Assembly: GCA_018064305.1 (NCBI GenBank)
Contig: JAGHVP010000034.1
Location: 1 to 11,492, forward strand
Source of the DNA: Candidatus Equibacterium intestinale
Lineage (GTDB): Bacteria; Bacteroidota; Bacteroidia; Bacteroidales; UBA932
Length of the DNA stretch: 11,492 nt
Direction of reading: 5' to 3'
Shown here: positions 6,077 to 11,492 of the stretch, piece after piece
How positions within the stretch are numbered: position 1 is the stretch's first letter
How the letters are laid out: each line of letters starts with the position of its first letter
Notes under the pieces: model-generated
What the model saw: only the letters and a program-made list of their open reading frames with translations
The model's database searches: none
Told to the model about the DNA's origin: nothing
Translations under genes and position numbers: made by a program

Positions 6077-7639
6077 ATGCTTAAAGGACATCCCAAAGGT
6101 CTGCTGGCCGCCGCGCTCAGCAATATGGGCGAGCGTTTCGGATATTATATCATGAACGCCGTCCTGGTCCTCTTCCTATGTTCGAAATTCGGTCTTGACG
6201 ACAAGGTTGCAGGTATCATCTACAGCTTTTTCTATTTCTCAATCTACATTCTGAGCCTGCCCGGCGGTATCATCGCCGACAAGCTCCAGAACTACAAGGG
6301 TACAATCCAGGCAGGTCTGATGACGATGGCAGTGGGATATATCATCCTCTCCATCCCCATCATGGCTACACCCGCCAACCGCATCGGTCTGCTGGTGCTC
6401 ACATGCGCCGCACTGCTTGTGATTGCCTTCGGTAACGGTCTTTTCAAAGGCAACCTCCAGGCAATCGTAGGCCAGATGTACGACAACTTCGAGGCTGAAG
6501 CTGCCAAAGAAGGTCCCGAGGCACTTGAAATAGCAAAGACAAAGCGTGATCCCGGCTTCCAGATCTTCTATGTATTCATCAATATCGGCGGCCTTATCGC
6601 TCCGTTCATTGCGCCCACACTCCGCAAGTGGTGGCTTGGAGTAAACAATATGAGCTACGATGCAGCGCTTCCCAAGCTCTGCCACCTCTTCATTGACAAG
6701 GGTGCCGACGCTATGACAGCCGACCAGCTCTCGAACCTCACCGAACTTATGACAAAGGCAAATCCGGCAGGTGTGGCAGATATGGCTGCAGCATGCTCGG
6801 ATTATCTCAATGTCTTCAATACAGGTGTGCATTATTCTTTCATCGCATCGGTTGCAGCAATGCTCATCTCTCTGCTGATCTTCCTCTGCACAAAGAAGAA
6901 TATGCCCAATCCCGTCAAGAAGGTGGCTCAGAGCAGCCAGGACTATACTCCTGAAGAGAAGGCTTCTATGGCAAAGGAAATCCGCCAGCGCATGACCGGT
7001 CTCTATGCAGTGCTCGGTATCTGCGTGTTCTTCTGGATGTCATTCCACCAGAACGGAGAGAGCCTTTCATTCTTCGCCCGTGACTTTGTGAACACATCAA
7101 CCATAGCGCCCGAAATCTGGCAGGCAGTCAATCCCTGCTTCGTGATACTGCTCACACCCGTGATAATGTGGGTGTTCGGTACGAAGTGGGGCCGCAAGAT
7201 CTCAACCCCCCGCAAGATTGCGGTAGGTATGGGAATCGCCGGCCTTGCATACGTTTTCCTGGTACTCGTAAGCTTCTTCAAGGGGTATCCTTCAGCACCT
7301 GAGTTCCTTGCACAGCCCGTGGCTGCACAGGCAGGAATGAAATCAGGCGCGTGGGTCCTCATCGTAACTTACTTCTTCCTGACTGTGGCAGAGCTGTTCA
7401 TCTCTCCCCTGGGTCTTTCATTCGTATCTAAGATTGCTCCCAAGCACATTCAGGGAATCTGCCAGGGCCTCTGGCTCTGCGCAACTGCGGTAGGCAACCT
7501 GCTTATCATGCTCGGTCCCATCTTCTACAACCACATGCCCAAGCTCTGGCTCTGCTGGCTGATCTTCGCAGTTGTCTGCGCAATCGCCATGATTGTGATG
7601 TTCGGAATGCTCAAGTGGCTTGAAAGAATCACAGCATAG
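6077..7639 (+). CDS. POT/PTR2-family proton-dependent oligopeptide transporter
   Basis: A 520-residue inner-membrane proton-coupled di-/tripeptide symporter of the POT (PTR2) family with about 12-14 hydrophobic segments. Family signatures are GGIIADK at 63-69 followed by KGTIQAG, GNGLFKGN at 119-126 (Lys124 corresponds to a functional TM4 lysine), FYVFINIGG at 164-172, and a TM7-like FFWMSFHQNGESLSFF. In the TM1 proton-coupling motif ExxERF the first glutamate is replaced: residues 16-21 read NMGERF. A soluble-looking, helix-prone stretch of about 70 residues (about 183-255) lies between membrane segments, where short loops are usual. The gene sits directly after the dipeptidase and shares its last base with the next start codon, so the genes are probably co-expressed. 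Substrates other than peptides are possible in this family but less likely given the neighbour. Confidence 0.9.
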   Translation: MLKGHPKGLLAAALSNMGERFGYYIMNAVLVLFLCSKFGLDDKVAGIIYSFFYFSIYILSLPGGIIADKLQNYKGTIQAGLMTMAVGYIILSIPIMATPANRIGLLVLTCAALLVIAFGNGLFKGNLQAIVGQMYDNFEAEAAKEGPEALEIAKTKRDPGFQIFYVFINIGGLIAPFIAPTLRKWWLGVNNMSYDAALPKLCHLFIDKGADAMTADQLSNLTELMTKANPAGVADMAAACSDYLNVFNTGVHYSFIASVAAMLISLLIFLCTKKNMPNPVKKVAQSSQDYTPEEKASMAKEIRQRMTGLYAVLGICVFFWMSFHQNGESLSFFARDFVNTSTIAPEIWQAVNPCFVILLTPVIMWVFGTKWGRKISTPRKIAVGMGIAGLAYVFLVLVSFFKGYPSAPEFLAQPVAAQAGMKSGAWVLIVTYFFLTVAELFISPLGLSFVSKIAPKHIQGICQGLWLCATAVGNLLIMLGPIFYNHMPKLWLCWLIFAVVCAIAMIVMFGMLKWLERITA

Positions 7640-8658
7640 TGGACGTAGCAATAGTAATACTCAACTGGAATGGCCGCTCCCTTATGGAGCGGTTCATTCC
7701 TTTTTTGCTTAAGAACACCCCCAAGCCCACAGAACGGCTCAACTGTTTTGTTGTTGTTGCCGACAATGCCTCTACCGACGGCTCGGTCGAGTGGCTTGAG
7801 GCCAATTATCCGCAGGTCGACACCATTGTCTTTGACAGGAACTATGGTTTTGCAGGCGGATACAACAGAGCGTTCAAAGAGATAGAGGCAGATTATTATG
7901 TGCTTCTCAATTCTGACGTGGAGGTAGCTCCGGGCTGGATTGAGACACTGTCTGATTTCATGGAAGACAATCCTGACGTGGGTATCTGCCAGCCCAAGGT
8001 GCTTGCCCTGAACCAGCGTGACCATTTCGAATATGCAGGGGCCTGTGGTGGCTTTGTAGATGCCCTTGGTTTCCCTTTCTGCAGGGGCAGGATCCTTTCC
8101 AATGTGGAGCAGGACCGTGGTCAGTATGACGAGCCCATGGAGTGTTTCTGGGCTACTGGAGCGTGTATGATGATCCGCTCCGGGCTTTATCACCACCTGG
8201 GCGGTCTTGATGAAAGTTTCTTCGCCCACATGGAAGAGATTGACTTGTGCTGGAGGGCCAAGCTTGCCGGTCACAGCGTATGGGCAGTGCCGGCTGCTTC
8301 TGTATATCATCTTGGAGGCGGGTCTCTAGACAATGCCAGCCCGCGCAAGCTTTATCTCAACTACCGCAACAACCTTCTTATGCTTTACAAGAACCTTCCA
8401 TATAACAAGAGGGGAGGGCTTATCTTCACAAGAAAGGTTGTAGACGGCATTGCGGCCGTATTCTACTTCATTACGGGCAAGTGGAAATATGTTGGTGCCG
8501 TTGCTTCGGCACACCGCGATTTCAGGCGTATGAAAGGCTCTCTGGAGCCTTCGGCCTTCAGCGAAGACGGCAATGACATAGGCCATCTCCGCAAAAGCAT
8601 CATCTGGCTGTATATAAAAAGCCTGGGCCGGTTGACTTTTGATAAAATCAGATTCTGA
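7639..8658 (+). CDS. Family 2 glycosyltransferase (rhamnosyltransferase-like)
   Basis: A 339-residue GT-A-fold glycosyltransferase of the GT2 type that includes WbbL/rhamnosyltransferase-like enzymes, probably acting at the cytoplasmic face on a surface glycan precursor. Motifs: VAIVILNWNG at residues 3-12, nucleotide-binding DNASTDGS at 42-49, NYGFAGGYNRA at 68-78, the metal-binding NSD (DxD equivalent) at 91-93, and HMEEIDLCWR around 198-206, which holds the likely catalytic acidic residue. A C-terminal part (about 240-339) with NYRNNLLMLYKN and a hydrophobic stretch near VDGIAAVFYFITG suggests membrane association. The start is GTG at 7639, within the TAGTG overlap with the transporter stop; it must be right because the first beta-strand begins immediately. 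The donor and acceptor sugars are unknown. It has no functional link to peptide use, so the operon is mixed. Confidence 0.88.
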   Translation: MDVAIVILNWNGRSLMERFIPFLLKNTPKPTERLNCFVVVADNASTDGSVEWLEANYPQVDTIVFDRNYGFAGGYNRAFKEIEADYYVLLNSDVEVAPGWIETLSDFMEDNPDVGICQPKVLALNQRDHFEYAGACGGFVDALGFPFCRGRILSNVEQDRGQYDEPMECFWATGACMMIRSGLYHHLGGLDESFFAHMEEIDLCWRAKLAGHSVWAVPAASVYHLGGGSLDNASPRKLYLNYRNNLLMLYKNLPYNKRGGLIFTRKVVDGIAAVFYFITGKWKYVGAVASAHRDFRRMKGSLEPSAFSEDGNDIGHLRKSIIWLYIKSLGRLTFDKIRF

Positions 8659-8675
8659 CCCAGACTCTATATTTC

Positions 8676-8694
8676 AGGAGTTATTTCTGCTCCT
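8676..8694 (+). terminator. Possible weak terminator between convergent genes
   Basis: AGGAG (8676-8680) and CTCCT (8690-8694) form a 5-bp stem with a 9-base loop, followed on the plus strand by a pyrimidine-rich tract (CTTCTTCTTT) rather than a pure T run. It lies in the 34-base gap between the convergent glycosyltransferase and lipoprotein genes and overlaps the latter's stop codon. The stem is short, so this is a weak call. Confidence 0.22.
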
Positions 8695-9201
8695 AGTCTT
8701 CTTCTTTCGGAAGTTCTATTTCTTCACTGAGAGGTATGATAAGGTTGCGTAGGTGCTCGTTGCCGGCCTCGATTGTGACATGATGGTCGTTGACCAGCTG
8801 TGCAGGCTCTTTTGGCATGACTGGCTCAACCGCCTCGTCATCGCCGTCTTCAAGCGCCTCCAGATACTCCTGATAGCTTGTGTAGTATTTGTCAAGTCTC
8901 TGGAAATAGTCTGTAGATACCTTGTCCTGGTTCTGGATGTAGAAGTTGCAGGCCTGGCCATTGTATGAGCATGAAATCTCATAAGTGCCGGCAGGCACAT
9001 CCTGCATATGAAGAACCCTTCAGGGCGGACTTCAGTGGAGAATGTTCCCTGGTCGCCGGAAATGGTGACAACGGCTCCTGTGAGGCTCTCCTCGTCATAT
9101 TCAAGTGTTCCGCGCAGGATGCCTGTAGTGGCCACCTCTTTCTGGCAGGAAACAGCAAGGAATGCCGAAAGTATGATTGCTATTGAAAGTGTTCTTTTCA
9201 T
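8693..9201 (-). pseudogene. Small lipoprotein with carboxypeptidase-regulatory-like domain, frameshifted
   Basis: The first 64 codons from the ATG at 9201 encode a lipoprotein signal (MKRTLSIAIILSAFLAVSC, lipobox AVSC) and the start of a beta-sandwich (GILRGTLEYDEESLTGAVVTISG), ending RPEGFF. Coding then continues in another frame from 9007 to the TAG at 8693 as MQDVPAGTYEISCSYNG and an acidic helical tail ending LPKEED. The junction holds two bases (AT) between TTC and ATG, so one lost base, for example from a Tyr or His codon, restores an intact product of about 169 residues. In the upstream frame the remaining 97 codons to 8716 read as noise. It starts 12 bases after the phosphatase stop, so both are probably on one transcript. 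The intact protein would be a surface or periplasmic lipoprotein with a transthyretin-like fold; its function is unknown. Confidence 0.72.
9005..9012 (-). other. Frameshift site in the small lipoprotein gene
   Basis: On the minus strand the codon TTC (9012-9010) is followed by AT and then ATG (9007-9005). The convincing coding frame changes here from codons starting at positions divisible by 3 to codons starting one position out of phase. A one-base deletion is the simplest cause. There is no homopolymer run or slippery heptamer, which argues against programmed frameshifting. Confidence 0.7.
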
Positions 9202-9213
9202 GACGGGATTGTA

Positions 9214-10425
9214 TTAGAATTCTACGCCCATTGCCTTGCATATACGTCTGGGGATGTCGGTATTGTCGATGCATCCTGCAAACATCTCTGAGCCGGCACC
9301 GATAGCGAATACAGGTACGCGGTCGCCGGTATGGTTGCCTGTGATCCAGCCGATGCCTGCAATATCAGAGATATCGCCTTCAGCAGCTTCATCGACATAT
9401 CCTTCGGGCATCTGCTCGGGAAGGCAGTGTCCCTTGACTATAGAGAGTCTGGGGTTCCTGCATGCAGGACCGCCGGTCTCGTGGTCTGCTGTAACTACGA
9501 TAAGTGTGTTCTTGGGATGCTTCTTATAGAACTCGAGAGCAACTTCAACAGCGTTGCTCATGTCGATGGTTTCGTAGATAAGGCCGGGAAGCGCATTGCT
9601 GTGGGCTGCATAGTCAATCTTTGAACCTTCTGCCATCATGAAGAAGCCCTTGTCATTGTCAAGGAACTCGATGCCTTTCTCTACAATCTCTGCGAGGCAG
9701 ATATCATCGGGGTTGTTACGGTCGTGGCGTGCAAGGTATGTGGGGATGTCGTTCATTGCGCGGCCTTCCTCACGTTTCTGGAAGAAAACGATCTTGTCGG
9801 TTTCAGCCTTCTTCTGGTCGAATTCCTCGCGTCCGTAGGCGATTGTATAGCCGGCAGCCTCAGCTTTCTCGTAGCATGAAGGCTCACCTTCACGGTTGGG
9901 GTTGTTGAAGTCTCCGCCGCCGAAGAACTCGAAGCCTGACTGGCCGAGTTCGCTGCCTATCTCGTAGTAGTTGCTGCGGCTCTCGTTATGAGCGTAGAAC
10001 GATCCGGGAGTGGCGTGGTCGATACATACAGTGGCAGCTACACCTACCTTGAACCCTGCATCGTGGATTTTGTATGTGATGCTTGTGAGTGTGTCGCCCT
10101 CTGGTGTGATGGCCATTGTGTGGTTGTTGATCTTTGTACCTGTAGAGAGTGCTGTTCCGCCTGCAGATGAGTCTGTAACCTGGCTGTTGGCAGAGAATGT
10201 AGATGCTGCACCCAATACGGGGAAACCGGTGAATGCGAGGGGAGCCATTCCCTGTTCCATGCCGCCGTCTGCCTGTGCGAGGTAAGTCTCAGTTACTGAA
10301 ACTGCACCGAAACCCATACCGTCACCGATAAACAGGAATACATATTTTGCCTTTGGCTTTGCGTTGCATGATGCCATTGAGAGCATCATAAGGAGTGTAA
10401 GTACAATGTATGATATCTTTTTCAT
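9214..10425 (-). CDS. Alkaline phosphatase lipoprotein (PhoA superfamily)
   Basis: A 403-residue alkaline phosphatase that hydrolyses phosphomonoesters outside the cytoplasm. The signal peptide ends in SMASC with the lipidated cysteine at residue 20, so it is probably membrane-anchored. By comparison with E. coli PhoA, all active-site positions are present: Asp35 in FIGDGMG, nucleophile Ser86 in TDSSAGGTA, Asp136 and Thr139 in DHATP, Arg150 in AHNESR (phosphate-binding arginine), Glu266, Asp271 and His275 in AEGSKIDYAAHSN, Asp314 and His315 in TADHETGG, and His365 in GNHTGDRVPVFA. A TTG-initiated extension to 10437 adds only four residues; the ATG at 10425 gives a normal signal (MKKISYIVLTLL). 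It follows a terminator that separates it from exbD, and I see no TAnnTTTG box in the gap, so its promoter is undefined. The small lipoprotein gene follows after 12 bases. Confidence 0.93.
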   Translation of the reverse strand: MKKISYIVLTLLMMLSMASCNAKPKAKYVFLFIGDGMGFGAVSVTETYLAQADGGMEQGMAPLAFTGFPVLGAASTFSANSQVTDSSAGGTALSTGTKINNHTMAITPEGDTLTSITYKIHDAGFKVGVAATVCIDHATPGSFYAHNESRSNYYEIGSELGQSGFEFFGGGDFNNPNREGEPSCYEKAEAAGYTIAYGREEFDQKKAETDKIVFFQKREEGRAMNDIPTYLARHDRNNPDDICLAEIVEKGIEFLDNDKGFFMMAEGSKIDYAAHSNALPGLIYETIDMSNAVEVALEFYKKHPKNTLIVVTADHETGGPACRNPRLSIVKGHCLPEQMPEGYVDEAAEGDISDIAGIGWITGNHTGDRVPVFAIGAGSEMFAGCIDNTDIPRRICKAMGVEF

Positions 10426-10438
10426 TTGGTCTATCAAT

Positions 10439-10475
10439 TAAAAAATGGGTAACAACTTTGTGGATTGCTACCCAT
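10439..10475 (-). terminator. Rho-independent terminator downstream of exbD
   Basis: On the minus strand ATGGGTAGCAA (10475-10465) pairs with TTGTTACCCAT (10455-10445) to form an 11-bp stem with one G-U wobble and a 9-base loop, followed directly by a T run (10444-10440). It lies 35 bases beyond the ExbD stop codon and 14 bases before the phosphatase ATG. Its closeness to that start means it could also act as an attenuator of read-through into the phosphatase gene. Confidence 0.8.
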
Positions 10476-10509
10476 ATTATTATAAGTGAGTTAAATCAGA
10501 AGGGAAGAA

Positions 10510-10974
10510 CTATTCGACAGCGTTTGCGCCGTAGAGAATCTTGAGCGCGTTACACTTGCGAAGCTCTTGTTTGATGTCAGTGATGATACCCATGCGGGTG
10601 TCCTTGTCAGCCTTGATGGAGATTGTCATGTAAGGACGGTCCTGCTCGCTGAGGCTCTCACGCTCAGCAGCCACGAAATCGCGGATTTCATCGATTGTAC
10701 GGAAAGAATCGTTGAGCTGGATGCGGCTGTCGGTTCCGTATTTACCCTGATATTTGGGCAGGGGAGTGCCGACATAGATGTATGAAGACAAGTCTTTTCT
10801 TTCGAGTTTAGCAATCTCAGATGCTGCGGGGAGTGAAACCATAACGAGGTGTTCTGTCTGGCGCATACTTGTGGTGACCATGAAGAACATCAGGATCATG
10901 AACACGATATCGGGGAGGGATGCTGTGTTGATAGCGGGGCATCCGCCGTCGTTTTTCTTGATAAATTTAGCCAT
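10510..10974 (-). CDS. exbD: ExbD/TolR-family biopolymer transport protein
   Basis: A 154-residue ExbD-type protein, a proton-channel partner of ExbB that energises TonB-dependent outer-membrane transport. A short cytoplasmic N-terminus (MAKFIKKNDGG) leads into one transmembrane helix with the essential aspartate at residue 22 (TASLPDIVFMILMFFMVTTSM). The rest is the periplasmic domain, including LERKDLSSYIYVG, RIQLNDSFRTIDEI and the conserved end ISIKADKDTRMGIITDIKQELRKCNALKILYG. The frame is intact and the length normal for this Bacteroidota subtype. It starts 11 bases after the stop of the other ExbD gene, with an AGGAG at suitable distance. The terminator just downstream suggests it ends the exb transcript. 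Confidence 0.92.
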   Translation of the reverse strand: MAKFIKKNDGGCPAINTASLPDIVFMILMFFMVTTSMRQTEHLVMVSLPAASEIAKLERKDLSSYIYVGTPLPKYQGKYGTDSRIQLNDSFRTIDEIRDFVAAERESLSEQDRPYMTISIKADKDTRMGIITDIKQELRKCNALKILYGANAVE

Positions 10975-10982
10975 ACCGAAAT

Positions 10983-10987
10983 CTCCT
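10983..10987 (-). promoter_or_regulatory. Shine-Dalgarno-like AGGAG before the second exbD
   Basis: AGGAG overlaps the TAG stop of the upstream ExbD gene and sits 8 bases before the ATG at 10974. Most starts in this window have no such site, so it is notable. The overlap with the stop codon suggests coupled translation, which would keep the two ExbD proteins in step. Confidence 0.5.
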
Positions 10988-11492
10988 ATTTAAGCTTTGT
11001 GTCCTTAGGCTCTGCCTCGGAAATCTGCTGCGGGATACAGTTGCGTACAATCTTCTGATGATCATCATCAAGTTCGCTATACTTCTTGCCGTATGTGCGG
11101 ACTGAGAATTCATCGCGGATCTCGTTGATTGCCTTTACAAGTTCGTTCTGAACGGCAATGTACGTGCTGTATGTGGTACCACGGTCATTCTGGAGTGAAA
11201 TCACACCTTTTGACACAGCGTAGGGGCCGTAACCGTCAATCTCTTTGACAACTCTCTCGGGAAGGTTGGGGTCGTCATTGGGGTTGGTGAGGAATTCTAC
11301 GATTTTATCTTTCAGCTGACTGACATCTATAGGTTGGTCTCCGGCAAAGATGTTGTCGTTGACATTGATTCTTACGATGACGATATTTCTGCGGTTCACT
11401 TTCTCGTTCTCCAGTTTCATGTCCTCATCGGGCTGGGGGGGGCCACGACGGGGAAGACCTTTTTCCTGGTCCATAGTGGTAACCATCAAGAA
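10986..11492 (-). CDS. exbD: ExbD/TolR-family protein, N-terminus beyond the window
   Basis: The frame is open through the right edge, so the gene is 5'-truncated; at least 168 codons are present. The visible start FLMVTTMDQEKGLPRR matches the end of the ExbD transmembrane helix and the TM-periplasm junction of the second Bacteroidota ExbD subtype, so the membrane helix with its aspartate should lie just outside the window. The internal ATG at 11486 would leave the protein without a membrane anchor and is not the true start. Periplasmic landmarks follow: NRRNIVIVRINVND, a proline/acid-rich insert, GVISLQNDRGTTYSTYIAVQNEL and a final PQQISEAEPKD. ExbB would be expected further upstream. It is paired with the adjacent ExbD, with which it may form a heteromeric motor component. 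Confidence 0.88.
   Translation of the reverse strand, partial: FLMVTTMDQEKGLPRRGPPQPDEDMKLENEKVNRRNIVIVRINVNDNIFAGDQPIDVSQLKDKIVEFLTNPNDDPNLPERVVKEIDGYGPYAVSKGVISLQNDRGTTYSTYIAVQNELVKAINEIRDEFSVRTYGKKYSELDDDHQKIVRNCIPQQISEAEPKDTKLK

Noticed and set aside
7525..8310. Long antisense open frame (261 codons, minus strand) opposite the glycosyltransferase
   Set aside because: It is the reverse complement of a gene with clear GT2 motifs, has no domain-like sequence and is rich in Cys/His/Ile combinations typical of antisense frames.
9005..9012. Programmed frameshift in the small lipoprotein gene
   Set aside because: There is no slippery heptamer, no nearby stimulatory hairpin and no Shine-Dalgarno-like spur; a lost base explains it.
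10426..10437. TTG start extending the alkaline phosphatase
   Set aside because: It adds four residues before a normal MKK signal peptide and reaches almost to the terminator; ATG at 10425 is better.
11041..11486. Complete short ExbD protein starting at ATG 11486
   Set aside because: That start would remove the transmembrane helix; the frame remains open to the window edge and FLMVTTM matches the end of the family's membrane helix.

Overview
The window looks like chromosomal DNA of a Bacteroidales bacterium (Bacteroidota). The evidence is a DUF1080 secreted protein, a Bacteroidota-type LpxL-like acyltransferase, a DUF4831 protein, a pair of ExbD proteins of the type found in this phylum, Bacteroidota-style -7 boxes (TAnnTTTG) close to start codons, and few Shine-Dalgarno sites. 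The family or genus cannot be fixed from the sequence alone. I see no rRNA, tRNA, CRISPR array, insertion sequence, prophage or large repeat, and no stretch over 300 bases without a gene.

Plus strand, 1-8658. The left edge carries the last 29 codons of an unidentified gene (1-90). Two exported, probably carbohydrate-related proteins follow: a DUF1080 / 3-keto-disaccharide hydrolase-like protein (127-915) and a lipoprotein with a beta-sandwich-like N-terminus and a large helical domain resembling six-hairpin glycosidases (930-2555). A strong -7 box then precedes a closely packed run: an LpxL-like acyltransferase (2597-3502), a DUF4831 gene broken by one in-frame TAA (3504-4574), an M20 aminoacyl-histidine dipeptidase (4587-6053), a POT-family peptide transporter (6077-7639) and a GT2 glycosyltransferase that overlaps the transporter by one base (7639-8658). 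The dipeptidase and transporter form an obvious take-up-and-hydrolyse pair for small peptides. The acyltransferase and glycosyltransferase fit envelope (lipid A / surface glycan) synthesis.

Minus strand, 11492-8693, converging on the first block. It is transcribed from the right edge: an ExbD protein truncated by the window end (11492-10986), a second ExbD (10974-10510), a well-formed Rho-independent terminator (10475-10439), an alkaline phosphatase lipoprotein (10425-9214) and a small lipoprotein with a carboxypeptidase-regulatory-like domain (9201-8693). The last gene is broken by a one-base frameshift. The two ExbD proteins belong to the proton-driven ExbB/ExbD/TonB motor that powers outer-membrane import. 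The phosphatase would release phosphate from organic esters outside the cytoplasm.

I find no clearly new multi-gene system. The points most worth a second look are the two single-event gene lesions (nonsense at 3924, frameshift near 9008), the unassigned helical lipoprotein beside the DUF1080 gene, the transporter's altered ExxER motif and extra insert, and the terminator that separates exbD from a phosphatase gene with no recognisable promoter of its own.
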